From NCBI GenBank assembly GCA_033439765.1, contig JAULSN010000003.1, positions 5,146,001-5,210,000 of the forward strand: a DNA stretch of 64,000 bases, written 5' to 3'. Source of the DNA: Lasiosphaeria ovina (Eukaryota > Ascomycota > Sordariomycetes > Sordariales > Lasiosphaeriaceae). Under the pieces are notes generated by a model. It saw only the letters and a list, made by a program, of their open reading frames with translations, had not been told where the DNA came from and did not search any database. Made by a program: the position numbers and the translations under genes. Of this stretch, positions 1 to 11,909 are shown in pieces (position 1 is the first letter of the stretch; each line of letters opens with the position of its first letter).

Positions 1-1792
1 CGAAGTCCATAGCGGGGATCGCTCTTGACTAGTTATCTTAGTAGTGGTTTACGAACGGTCGAAGTCGTTATTCAAGGTATTAGTTTATAATCTCGACTTG
101 GCCCGTAGTTTGGGAATGCCCTAAGGAAGATAACTTCTACTTAATTCCTAGGATCTTAAATACTTCGTCTATAAAGTCTACGATAAATTGGGGTCCCCTA
201 TCGCTAATTATTTCGTCGGGGAGTCTAAGGATTCTAAAGGGTCCTTCGTAGTATATTAGGGTAGTATCCTTAGCCGTAGCGGAGTCCCTATAAGGGATTG
301 TCTAGGCGGCCTTACTTAGCCTATTAATTACTACTAGGGCGTTATTCTTGGTATACTTGTCCTTAGGCATCTTATAGAAGTCTATTACTAGGGACCTCTA
401 TCTACGAAGGGGTACTAGGAGGGGCTTAAGGAGGCCCGGGGTCTTACTATAGGGCTTCTTACTAGATTAGTATAGGTAGTTCTCGACGAATCGGTCGATT
501 AATCCTGTTAGCCGGGGCTACTAATAAAGTTTCGAGACTATTCGGCGGGTCTTGTTTCTCCCGGGGTATACGGAGGGCATCCTTAAATATACTTCGTAGA
601 TAATCTTAGTTCTTAGATTTAGTTCCCCTCCGGAGGGTACGACCAGTCTTCCTTTATATAATAAGATACGGTCTTCCAATATAGAGAAACCGTCAATACC
701 CTATCTCGCCTTTATACGGTAGATATCGAGTTCGGGGTCGTTCTTATTATACTATAGTAGAGTATCGATCATCTCGTAACCTAATAAAGAAGGGGGCTCG
801 ACGTCTTCGTCGATAATGGATATAGCTATAGGGGCTTATAAAGTTAATATCGTAGTTACTACCCCTATAAGCTTGAATATCTATATAGTCCTTTATAGCT
901 CTTACTTCTCCTTTTAGGTCTTGATATCTTCCGACTTTCGAGATAGTACGTCTACGGCTATATTCTCGGTTCCTAGTCGATAGGTAATCTAGAAATAGTA
1001 TTGGGATATAAGATCGGCCTATCCGGCTTACCTTAAGTTTAGGAGTCTCTTCGTGCCGAAGTATTCTAGAGCCCTATAGTCCGTAATAATAATAAAGGGC
1101 TAATCTCGGAGTCCTATTAGCTCGGCTCTCCAAACTATTAACCCTCTAACGACTACTATTAACTCTTTATCGTAAATTAGGTAATTTAACTCGGCTCCGT
1201 ATATAGTTTCTAAATAGAATATAGTAGGATACTATTCCTCATCGTCCGTCTATAGTTAGGATAGTACTCCTACGTAGATACCTCCTAACGCGTCGGTTTC
1301 TATCCGGGTCGGTAGCTCGTAAGAGAAGTGCCGAAGTATCGGGGCGGATATGAGTTTATCCTTTAGCTCTTCGAAGGCTATTTAATAGTCTTCGGACTAT
1401 TTAAATACCTAGCCTTTCCTCGTTAAGCTAGTTAGGGGTTTAGCGATATAGCTATAATTCTATACGAAGCGCCGGTAGAAGTTGTAATATCCTAGGAATA
1501 ACTATACTCCTTTGAGGTTACGGGGAACGCTCTAGTCCCTAACGGTAGCCACTTTCTCGGGGTCTACCGCTATCCTAGTCGTGGAGATAATAAATCCCAG
1601 GTACTTGGTTTTAGTAACGTGGAATTCGTACTTCTTCAAGTCGGCTTAGAGTCCTACTTATCTTAGGCGATATAGGACTTTAGCTATATAGGCCTCGTAC
1701 TCTTCGGGGTTCTTAGAGAAGATAAGGATATTATCGATATAGGCGCTATAGAAGTCGTCCAGGTATCCTAATAAGATCTCGTTAATATATCG

Positions 1793-2008
1793 CTAGAAAG
1801 TTACTAGGCCGTTAGTTAGGCCGAATAGTAAGACCCGGTATTTATAGGCCCTATATCTCGTCCGGAAGGTTATAAGGTCCTCGTCCTCTAGGCGTATCCG
1901 GATCTTATAGAAGGCTTGCCTAATATCGATCTTGGTAAAGATTTTGGCTTTCCCGATACGAGCTATAGTCTCGTTAATAAGTAATAGGGGATATCGATCC
2001 TTTCTCAT
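1793..2008 (-). pseudogene. Reverse transcriptase palm fragment (Ty3/gypsy)
   Basis: The 71-residue open stretch contains RYPLLLINETIARIGKAKIF, then TKIDIRQAFYKIRI, ITFRTRY and LLFGLTNGLVTF. These match the conserved gypsy RT blocks (RYPLPLI.., the first catalytic Asp in F-T-K-x-D, FRT.YG, FGLTNAP.TF). It is only the longest gap between stops; flanking in-frame sequence on both sides continues the RT. The second catalytic motif downstream carries Asn in place of the last Asp of YxDD. It is not an expressed gene. Confidence 0.85.
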
Positions 2009-4915
2009 TATCGCGTTAAGTCTCTAGTAGTCTACGTAGAAGCGTATTCCGCCTCCTAGCTTTGGAACGAGTAGTATTAGCGCTACCTAGGCTACTAAAC
2101 TACTAGTAATAAATCCCTTTACTAGGTTCTTTATAATATATTATTTAACGATCTCCAATTCCTCTAGGGACATCTTATAGAGTAGACTATACCCTAAGTC
2201 TTCGGGGGCTTTACCTTTAGAGAGGGTAATCTAATAGTCGTACGTCCCCCGGTACTCGGCCAACTTGTCGGAGGTAGCTTTACTAAATACGTCGAGGTAG
2301 TTATAATAGACCGGTAGGACGAGTTTTAGGGCTTACTCCCTAAGGTTCTATTTATCTTAAGCTAAGGGATCTAGTAGTCCCGGATCGCCGAGGGGTATCC
2401 GCTTGACCTCGATGATTTGCTGAATCTCCTAGAGGCTGGTATATATAGTAGGGGTCTTTTTTATATAGATCGTAAAGGTTACCTCGTTCACTACGGCGAT
2501 ATCGGGAGGGCGCTCCTTATACTAGCTAATATAGTCTCGCTATATCCTGTACCTCCCGAACTTATCTTCCAGAGGGTAGTCTAGTTTTCGGTCCCTAGCT
2601 AGGTTCCTTCTTAAGGTAGCTAGGTCGGGGGCCTCTAGGTTCTTTAGTAGTAATTCCTACTAGAGGTCCCGTTCTATTACCTCTAGACCTTCGTCCTATA
2701 AGACCTTCTTTCTCTTCTTACTTAACTTCTAAAGGATAGTTACCGGTCCTTAGGGCGATCTGGGTCTCGGGGTTATTAAAGGGAGTATTTCTCGTTCCGC
2801 TTTCTAGTTCTCGAGTTCTTAGAGCCTCTTCTTAATTACTTCTCTATCCCTTTATCTCTTAATCTCCTTTTCTAGTAATATATTCCGGCGGTCTATATCG
2901 GCTTAATAAGATAGGTCGGGTAGAAAGTCGGTCATATAGTCTATCGATATAGTAGTCTATATAGGGGGGTCTAAGGGGAGGTCTTCGGGGAACTCGAGGA
3001 CTTTAGTCTTAGATCTAGTCTTAATATTATATTTTTCCAGAAACTTATCTCCGATAATAAGGTCGTAGTTATTACCGGCAACGATTATCGCCTCGTATCG
3101 GAAAGTCCGGCCTTAGATCTTAATATCTCTATAGAGGATACTATTAATCTTCTACTTTCCACTCCCGTCGTACCCTCCTATCTAGGCGGGGTTAGTGGCG
3201 TACTTAACTCGGTCGAGGTAGAGAAATTTCCTTAATCGTTTAGTAAAGGGGATACTAATAAAGATATACCCGGTTACTCCCGTATCTATAAGTATATTAG
3301 TAGTAGATAAAGATATTCTATTATTTACTATAGTATAATCCGCGAGGAACTTAGGTCCCCCTAATAAGGGTTTCTAATTAATGAATTTACCTAAATCGTA
3401 ATATATTAAGGATACCTTCCCTAGGAGGGAGTTTATATTCCCTAGGGTCTCTAGTTTTCCGAATCGCTAGAAGTATCGGAGCTAGTGGAACCGGAATCCG
3501 TATCGGCCGGCTTCTCCTTCTTATTCTTACTCTTACTAACGGAGGCTACCGAGGGCTTCTTTTTATCCTAAGCTACCTTATCTACGGCGGTTTTCTCGGG
3601 GTACTCCAACTTAGTATATCCGAGGTTACGGTAATAGAAGTAACGACCCTCCTTAATAAATTGGGCGATTTCTTCCTTACTAAGTCGGCTTCTTAACGGT
3701 CCGGATCCTTTGGCCGTAGGCTACGTAGTAGGGGTACGCCTTATATTACCGTTACTATTCTTGGCTCCGGAAGGGGCATCCTTCCGACGCTCCTATCCTT
3801 ACTTAAGACTTAGGGATATAGCTAAGGCCAAGCGAGCATACTTCTCGAAATCAATACCAGGGTCTTCGTAAGAGACTACGAGGTTGGTCTGGAGCATAGT
3901 AGTCAACTTACGCTTAAACTCGCGCTTCCACTTAGACTTAGGCTTCCGGTACTACCCAGCTAGGCGAACGAACTCGTTCTTGAACTTAGGAAAGTCATCT
4001 CCAAGTCGAAAGACTAGTTTCTCGTACTTGGATAGGGCTTCGTCTTCCTCAAATTGGTCGTAGTACTTATTCCATAAGTAACTTAGTAATTCCTCTAAAG
4101 TAGTAATCTAGTTAGGGGTGCCCGTTCTTATATAAGGAAGGAGGTTCAGGGCTACGTCTCTACCTAGTCGTCCCTAGATATAAAAGACTTTAGTCCTATC
4201 GGTAACGAAGTAGTCTTTATTTCCCTCTAACTTATTCTCTATTAGTTAGTACTATATATTAAAGGTTACCTAATCCTTAGACTTATCTACCGAGAAGACC
4301 GGGGGGTCGGTCATTTTGGCGCTACGATCTATCTTGGATCTGGCTGAGACCTCCGTTACGTTAGTAAGGGGGGTGACTCTACGGCTAGTAGATCTCTATC
4401 TTAGGGGAGTAGGAGGACCTTCCGTAGTACGTAGGTTCGGGAATATATTAATAAGATAGGTCGCGATTACGGCGTTAAGGCTCGTAATTTACTTACTTAG
4501 TTTCCTCTTATCTCCTTAGAGACTTACTACTTACTCCTGGATATCTTCTTTCTTATTCATAATACTAAAGAGTTCATCCTCAAGACGCTTGGCCTAATCG
4601 TTAATTAAGGCTGAAAAAAGAGTTATCTTATCGTACATTTATACGATAGTACGGTCGAGGTCGATAGCGACCGAATAGAGGTCTATTACCTACTACTTAT
4701 AGGCGATTATTATATTATAGTATAACTTAAACTCGATAAATATACTCTCTAGGTGCTTATGGACTAGTTTGGTGAAGTTATTATAGTCCATCTAGCCTTC
4801 GAAAGGGATCTAACCCTCGTTGGCTTCTATAAGAACCTAGAAGGGAATAACTGGGGCCGTTTTTCCGCTCTGGGGGTTGACGTCTACTAAGGTCTGTAGT
4901 CGGGCTACTAGGTCT

Positions 4916-5221
4916 TTAACTAGGTCTTCTATCGTATGTATTGGTAAAACGAATATCGGGAAGAAGACCCTTCATTCCTTGGATCCATTCCGATAGGTTC
5001 TCTGGTTCAGGTGTTCCTGAACGACTACCCTGGGGACTTCCTTGGGCAGTTACTATAGCGCAATCGATACTAATACCGACTACCGTCGATCTTCGACGTA
5101 GCGAGGTATTAGGTCGACGCTTGTCGCCATTAATGAAGCTCTCTACGGCTTCTAGGTCAAACCTAACCTCCTGCTGAGCACGCTCGCGCTTAGGCTTCGA
5201 TATCGAAGTGCTCTGGGGCAT
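4916..5221 (-). pseudogene. gag N-terminal fragment of the gypsy element
   Basis: A 101-residue open frame starts at ATG 5221 (MPQSTSISKPKRERAQQEV) and stops at TAG 4916. After the stop, the same frame reads on into gag-like sequence (VKDLVARLQTLVDVNPQSG), so the stop is an internal lesion. Base use here is ordinary, with CpA and TpG present, while everything below about 4900 is RIP-saturated. This makes it the least mutated part of the element. The N-terminus is basic and Ser/Thr-rich, as in many fungal gypsy Gag proteins. No known domain was recognised in the fragment itself. Confidence 0.6.
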
Positions 5222-5594
5222 GATATCGGTGGTACGTGGCGATCGCGCCGCGTATTAGTTCTGGGGGGTTCTGGGTTCCTGACGATTCTTCTCGCGTGGT
5301 CGTACGCGATCGTCAATTAAGGGTGGGATATTATTTGGGCCTTCCCAGGCAAAGGAAAAGAGCTTAGTTAAATGTGAAGGCAGGCACATACAAGAGGCGA
5401 GGCTGCAAGTAAATAGTGACTAGATTCGTAGATAACTAAGCTAAAGAAAGGAAAAGGAAAAGAAGAAGCCTACGTGCCCTGCAGGCTGGCAGTTTTGTGG
5501 TGGTGTGCGGGGTCGTGGCCCTAGTCCCGATTGGGAGGAGTGGGGCCTTCACATCAGGGCTTGCAGCTAGGGCATGGTTGCGGCACCACGGACC
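5222..5594. other. Intergenic, no gene seen
   Basis: Stretch between the gypsy gag start and the ancestral stop of the HET-ankyrin gene. It has ordinary base use, a purine-rich run near 5445-5470, and no convincing ORF, LTR boundary or RNA. The missing 5' LTR of the element would be expected here but no repeat partner is visible in the window. Confidence 0.5.
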
Positions 5595-8535
5595 TCAGTT
5601 CGGCCGTGCCGTGACAACCACCGCCTCGTGGCCGTTCCTAGCCGCCTACGATAGCGGTATCCGGCTGCTACTATCCTTGGCCTCGATACTGGCGCCCTTC
5701 TCGACCAGTAGCCGCACTACCGCCTCGTGGCCGTTCTCAGCCGCCTACGATAGCGGCGTCCGGTCCCAGCCATCCATCGCCTCGATACTAGCGCCCTTCT
5801 CGACCAGCAGCCGTACCACCGCCTCGTGGCCGTTCGCGGCCGCCCACGATAGCGGCGTCTGGCCGCTACTACTATCCTTCGCCTCGATACTAGCACCCTT
5901 CTCGACTAGTAGCCGTACCACCGCCTCGTGGCCGTTCCTAGCCGCCTACGATAGCGGCGTCCGGCTACTACTATCCTTGGCCTCGATACTGGCGCCCTTC
6001 TCGACTAGTAGCCGTACCACCGCCTCGTGGCCGTTCTTAGCCGCCCACGATAGCGGCGTCCGGTCCCAGCCATCCATCGCCTCGATACTGGCGCCCTTCT
6101 CGACCAGTAGCCGTACTACCGCCTCGTGGCCGTTCGCGGCCGCCTACGATAGCGGCGTCGTCCGGCCCTAGCTATCCTTAGCCTCGATACTAGCGCCCTT
6201 CTCGACTAGTAGCCGCACTACCGCCTCGTGGCCCTTCCTAGCTGCCTATAATAGTAGCGTCCGGCTACTACTATCCTTCGCCTCGATACTAGCGCCCTTC
6301 TCGACTAGCAGCCGTACCACCGCCTCGTGGCCGTTCTCAGCCGCCCACGATAGCGGCGTCCGGCTACTACTATCCTTCGTCTCGATACTAGCGCCCTTCT
6401 CGACCAGCAGCCGCACTACCGTATCGTGGCCGTTCGCGGCCGCCTACGATAGCGGCGTCTGGCCGCTGCTATTATCCTTCGCCTCGATAGTAGCACCCTT
6501 CTCGACCAGCAGCCGCACTACCGCCTCGTGGCCGTTCGCGGCCGCCCACAACAGCGGCGTCTGGCCGCTACTACTATCCCTCGCCTCGACACTGGCACCC
6601 TTCTCGACCAACAGCCGCACCACCGCCTCGTAGCCGATCTCAGCCGCCCACGACAGTGGTGTCTGGCCGTGCTCCTTATACTTTCCCTCCATATCAGCAC
6701 CCTTATTGTCGATAAGTAGATCATCCATTATCCTCAATGCCTCCTCATCTACCTCCCTCCAAAAGCCGTGATCTAAGTCGGTTTTATCCACATTTCCTAA
6801 TCCTTCCCTAGTCCCATAAACCTCAACAGCTTTTCGGAGATTCTTTATCGCCTTTTCATATCTTTCCGTTCTGTTCAGTAACAGTCCGAAATTCCATAAT
6901 CTGGTTATTTTGTCCAGATCATGTAAACACTGACACTCTGCCACTGGACAGTTAGCCACTTCCCGACTGCTGATCAACTTTCCATAGTCTTCTCCACCTG
7001 GTGACTTTCTTTGAGGTTCATTCCAGTCCCAAACCAGCAGCAAATCGGTTGGAAAAGTTGTTACCGAGGCTGACCACTTCTGCAGATCGTCTGCCAGGGG
7101 AAACGTAATGATGATAATGGTCGAAAAATCGTTGCATAGCCTGATAATCATAGGCCTTGATGCTCCTTGCAGAAGACAGATGACATCCCCCTCCTTAACG
7201 GCCTTTGCTGAGGCTTGGAAGGTGAAACGATAGTTCTGTTTCTCTTCCATATCGACATAGCTCGGCGCATTTTTCCAAGCAATGTCCACGTACTGTCTAT
7301 CGCGCCGAGTAGCATCCTGGTTCTGTCTGTCATGCTCAGTAGCATCCTCTCCGGCTGAGAATACTTCGCCAAGAATATACCCTTTAGCTTCAATAACCGC
7401 CACCTCCGCTCTGTCCCAAGTGTTGATAGATATCTGATCGGAGAGGCAGAATTGGACAAGTTTTCGAAAGACATCTCTCCATGCGGCTTCGTAATTAGGC
7501 TCTAACCCTGCTGCGTAAGGGTCGTCGTTACTCATGCTAAGTAAGGCATAAACCTTGTCGAGAAGGACGGTGGCCTTGTGGGTGTGGTACATATCCACCA
7601 GCTCACATAGAGGGCGTATATTTAAGGAGAACCTGTCTTGTCGACTGATCTCGTCTCCCTCGTATTTTGGCCGAAATACTGCGCCTCTTATAAGATAGGC
7701 GATTGGGGGAATCAGGCCCTGCAGATGCGGGCGCTTTTCGTAGGACAGGCTTAATGCGCTTAGGCCTGAGCAGAACGCATACCCATCAATCTCCGCAGGA
7801 CCACACTTGATCAAGACATGTCTAGCTGCAGCAACCTCCTGAAGGACCTAAACCAAGTGTGTTAGTAACTCATTTCCACGTCGCTGACTGTCTGCTGCTT
7901 ACCCAGATACGCTGGAACCATTCCCGCTCGAGTAGTGTAAGGACCGCCTGCTGGTCCACGTTGTTGATTTTAGAATTGATGAGCTGGCGGTTTGACGGTG
8001 CGAAGCTAGCTTGCTGGCGGGTTTTGTAGATCGAAAAATCGATATCCTGCTCTTCGGCAGCCCTGCGTATTGCTTCAAGCGCATGATTACTGCCGTCCGC
8101 TGCCTCTCCAAGCCAGACAATCACGCGACTTGCTTGGGCATAGATCTTCGCCATAGACTCAACCTGATGTCCCTTTTCTATGTTATCTCTTTGGTTGATG
8201 CAAATGGCATCTATCCACAGGATCCTTTCCACAAAACAATCACGAAGATGTGAGAGTGCGGTATGAAGGTTTGCCCCAATGGAGAGCTCATTGCCGTCTA
8301 TCCAGATAGGCTCTTTGCTCTTCTCCAATCCCCATACATAGGATAGGGCCTCGTAGGAATGTGTCCTTCTCGAGTCAAACAGAGAACAGGTGATGAGCTG
8401 ACATTCTATGCGGGATTTGTCGCCTGGAGGTGGCAAGAGTCGAAGAAGCCGCACCCAGCCCTTCGGCAAAGGGGAGTACGGCGACATGGTAGGTGGAAAG
8501 TATAAGCCGGCTAAGTAAGGGGAGGTGTGTCGCAT
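5595..8535 (-). pseudogene. HET-domain ankyrin-repeat protein, truncated by RIP-type stops
   Basis: Exon 1 is 8535-7903 (211 codons), then a 55-bp intron (GTAAGC donor, TACTAAC branch site, TTTAG acceptor), then exon 2 from 7847. The frame is kept, giving 678 residues to a TAG at 6444-6446. Exon 1 is a HET domain: YEALSYVWG (61-69), WIDAICINQ (107-115), RVIVWLGE (137-144). A middle region of about 370 residues follows, then ankyrin repeats of the type [20 protein letters not shown]. The TAG sits where each repeat has the Trp of PLSWAA (TGG). Beyond it the same frame continues through about nine more repeats to a TGA at 5595-5597, 849 bp downstream, so the ancestral protein was about 960 residues. 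HET domains trigger heterokaryon incompatibility; repeats act as sensors. The shortened protein could still be made with two repeats. Confidence 0.85.
5611..6690 (-). repeat. About eleven tandem ankyrin units of 99-102 bp, high identity
   Basis: The phrase CCGCCTCGTGGCCGTTC (plus strand) recurs at 5621, 5720, 5819, 5921, 6020, 6119, 6221, 6320, 6419 (variant), 6521 and 6623 (variant). Spacing is 99 or 102 bp, where 102 means one extra Ser codon in the variable loop. Units differ mainly at a few codons in the beta-hairpin loop and at CpA/TpA sites. Units near 5647, 5746, 5947, 6145, 6246 and 6444 have TAG where the others keep TGG, as judged from GCCTACGAT-type versus GCCCACGAT-type sequence. 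Confidence 0.9.
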
Positions 8536-9279
8536 GGAGCAATAGAGAGGTAATCATGTATGTTTTCCTAGGGAATCACTGATGTTTAAGGAGTTGGGGG
8601 AAGAAGCATTTGAATATGGATCGGTCGGTGCCCAACATTCAGCCGCATCGGAGCTAGCCTGGTTTTCGATTGGCTGCTCCGTTGGCGCTTAGATAAGATG
8701 GACTTATCGGGCCCTGCGTATCGGCCGGAAACGGTATAGCGGTTTGTGGCGGCTTTGCGCGGCCCAGATCGCAATGTCCGTGTTTCTAGAAGCGCGTTGA
8801 GGAGCTTGGACCACTTTCTTCCCCCACAGTGCTGCCATACAGTGTGGATTTTACATTGGGGGAATCAGACACAGTGGGCTCACAACAAGGTCGGAACAGG
8901 CAGCGACGCCACGACGATGGAACAATCGGTAAGAAAAAAAAGAAAAAAGATTACGTAGACTAGAATTACCAGGACAGCTACAGCAGCTACTTCCAGACTT
9001 TGACTTATTTTTTCTCCTTTTTCTTCTTCAAAATCCTCGCCTCTTTTTCTTCTTTTATTTTTTTTTTTGGCGGGGGGGAGGGGGAATTATTACCTTTCGA
9101 GTTATCCGAGCCTGAATGATTGTTATTGTGGAGCAAAGATGTGAGAAACGTGAGTCGTGACTGTCTTACGGCTCGAGCTATCAGGCATTGGACTGTGTTA
9201 CCAGACCACTATATCAAAAGAGAAACATGAAGACTCAAAGTCAACGTGCAGTGCTGATACGTAATGAAAAATATACGCT
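8536..9279. other. Intergenic; pyrimidine-rich tract
   Basis: Region upstream of the HET gene. It holds a long T/C-rich tract at about 9000-9075, mostly TTCTTC and T runs, followed by a G run near 9070-9085. No ORF with coding character and no RNA gene was seen. Confidence 0.5.
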
Positions 9280-11640
9280 TTAACCACCGCCGCAGCCACC
9301 TCCACTGTCTCCCCCGCTGTACCCCCCTCCGTCGTAACTACTACCACCGTCGTTGCCCCCATGGTGGTGACTTACATTGCTATTATCGGCTCCCGCGGAA
9401 TCTACTCTCCTGTAGCTGCTTCCTCCGTAAGACGTTCTACCATAGCGTCCCGTGGATTGGCTGTTGCTGTAACTCCCAGACTGATATCCGCTGCTTCGGC
9501 TTGCGACGTAGCTGGAAGTGGTATTTTGGCCGCTGTACCCGCTCCCAGAATAGCTGTAGCTCGGCGGCGTCTTGGCCCGCGGGGGGACGTATTTAGGTTT
9601 GTTTGGAAGGAACGGGAGCTGTGTGTGTGCTTCGGACGGCACAATCGAGTACCACGACCCACCGTCATACGGATTCTCTTGATACTGCCGCCGTGGCCGT
9701 TCCCACATTTCCTGTCCATCAAGAGGCCAAATGTCCATCTCGGCCTTGAGAAGAGTGGGCTTTGTGTCTTTTCCGTAGAGCGGCGACTTCTGTAGAGCGG
9801 CAAAGGCCTCGTCGACCTTGGCTTGGCAGACCGCTATCCTCTGTTCCGCCGCCGCAAGTTCGTTGCGGAAGCCGGTCTCTTGCTGCCGTGTGCGGTCGAG
9901 AATATCTTCTACCACTCCCTGGTCTGCTTCCAAGGCCCTCAGCGTCCGCCGCTTCCAGGGAACGTGCCACTGAAATCCGAGCAGCTCTAACGTGGGCCGG
10001 TGTAGCCTGTCTTGGTCGGCCTTCATCGTTTGCAGCCTGGAAATGAGCGTGGTCATCTTCGTCGCTGTGCTAGAATGCATGTTGGAGACGATTTGTAAAT
10101 TCTGGTGGTACATCTCAAGTTCTGTCTGGCCTCTTTTGCCGGCCGTGACGGCGGCTTCCACAGAGGCTAATTCTGTTTTATTGAGCTCCCAGGTAGCTCT
10201 GCGCCGCCGAATCTCGGCCGTCTTGGCTGCGTTGGCTGGGTCGTAGTAGGATTCGCCGTCCTTCAACGCCCACAGCTGCGCTGTTTTGTCCTGGCACACG
10301 GAGCGGTCCGCCCCGCTGATCTTGTCGTCGTGTTTGATGTCGGCCCCGATGTACGTGAGGCAGTACTTCAGGTAGGCTCCAGGACGAGTTGGTGGGCGTG
10401 CTAAACGAGGTCGATGTCGAGGGTCGGCACATAAACGGACTCGCGGCCATTGGTGAAGCCGTTCTTGATGAGCTGAAGGAACCGGAGATAGCGCGGGATG
10501 CCATTTGGCGGCACGCCGGAAGGCGAGCTGGGGTGAACAAGGCCGAGAACTCGGTCCACAATAAGCCGTCGCGGCAGAACTGGCGCAAAGGACTTGCCCA
10601 CAGATCGAATATGGGGAACTTGAATATGTCCAAAGAGTGTTGAGTCCCAAATCGACCAGCCGATGAAGTTGTCCTGCACCTCGGACAACTGGGAATGCTG
10701 ATCCCAGTGCGATATGTGACCCATTTTTTATTGGTATCGCTTATGACGTGGGGTCGCAGTCCTGCCTGCACTTATATCCCCAGATGTCCATTTTGTCTGC
10801 AGACGCAGAAGATAGTGTGACCGTGGCACCCTCCTCCTAGTCGCTGAAGCGTGAAATAACAATTTGGTAAGCCGAACCTAGATACGCTTCCTCCCATTCA
10901 TGCTCAGAAGGTGTGTCTCTGGCCTCCATGAGCATCCTGGCAAACGGAAACTCAATCTGTTTATTCCAAAGGGTGGGTTTCGAAATGGGCGGTAATGTCT
11001 GTCTTGAGGGTTGACGGCGCAAGGAGGTGGGAGTAGAATACGATGGCAACGTCCCTGCCCAAGTACTGTCAGACCACAACTCACTCACCAAGCTGGGTAA
11101 TAAACAAGGGGATCCAAACTATACGTACCATGGTGGCAGTGGCCACTCTTCCTTTGGCACATCCGGGCCACGAGAGGCTATCCAAGTCGCTAGTAGTTTC
11201 AAGTACATCGAGTAGCGGACCTCGGCGCTCATGAGGAGGCATTGAAGCCGCCACTGGGCTGCACCGTTCGCCTCGGAGATTCCTGAAGGAGGCTTTGGAA
11301 ATTCCGAAGCGTGTGATTCAGAGTCTGCATAGGCGACAATTTGCCCGAATATTTGCATGAGAACCAGGTGGTCCTATATCCGGGGTTTAATGAGCACCGT
11401 TTATCGACCAAGTCTTAGGCGGGACGACAACGCACCTCAATTCGTTTATTGGACCCAAACTCCTCCTTGACAGGAGGCAACTGAGCGTCGGAGCCTTCCA
11501 TATCCAAAGCCGGAATCTTTGCTCGCAGTCTAGTGAGTCTACTGAGAACGAGTTGACGAACTGGAATCGAAATCCCACAAGATCAAGGGTGGTTAAGCAG
11601 AAAACTAAGAGAACTGAACGGATCAGGCCCTGGAACAAGC
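9280..11640 (-). pseudogene. Glycine-rich domain protein (GRDP, DUF1399 family), broken
   Basis: The family core is present in pieces. There is MSAEVRYSMYLKLLATWI then PLPPW (exon 11129-11373), a 74-bp intron (11055-11128), DVAIVFYSHLLAP (exon from 11054), NKQIEFPFARML, and VPTLDIDLV then HAHQL then AYLKYC near 10380-10420. A coiled-coil-like middle and a Gly/Tyr/Ser-rich tail (GGGYSGGDSGGGCGGG) follow, with TAA at 9280. An upstream intron at 11374-11435 also fits. Lesions: TAG at 10401-10403 where the family has Trp (LDIDLVWHxHQL), a one-base shift a few codons later, and another shift near 10990 between TAHFE and PTLWN. A further in-frame TGA lies near 11572. GRDP proteins have poorly known roles. 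The 5' end is uncertain. Confidence 0.68.
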
Positions 11641-11909
11641 TGCGGCATTTTATTGCTTCCTACTTATTGTAACGGCTTGCGTAAGACAGGCCAACCCCGA
11701 CAATCTGCATCACCCGGTGCCAAGGCTTCCAATAACATCAAACGCACAAAGAAGCCACAAAATCTGCATTTGGACTGAGGGGTGCAGCCATTGTTAGGGG
11801 AGGGTGACAAGTACATGAGAGGACATCCATCTGCCGAGTGCCATTGAAAGCCCCCTCGCACACACATGTCAAGAACCATCCATCCACAATACCCATCCAC
11901 ACACACTTA

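Larger units (their letters stand above)
1..5221 (-). mobile_element. Ty3/gypsy retrotransposon, RIP-degraded, truncated by window edge
   Basis: Read on the minus strand, the region gives the gypsy order gag, protease, reverse transcriptase, RNase H, integrase. A capsid-like stretch lies near 3840-4030 (LGDDFPKFKNEFVRLAG), a zinc-knuckle relic near 3605-3650, the protease motif IDTG at 3278-3290 and an RT palm at 1793-2008. The YxDD box near 1725-1745 now reads YIDN. TAG and TAA stops occur throughout, and CpA and TpG are almost absent from 1 to about 4900 while TpA is in excess, the classic RIP mark. Integrase and the 3' LTR would lie before position 1, and no 5' LTR was identified. The element cannot be autonomous. 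Domain order is seen; integrase and RNase H are inferred from position. Confidence 0.93.

Noticed and set aside
5497..6171. Plus-strand ORF of 224 codons with a repeating [13 protein letters not shown] pattern
   Set aside because: It is the antisense of the ankyrin repeats; the minus strand holds the HET-ANK frame with matching domain motifs.
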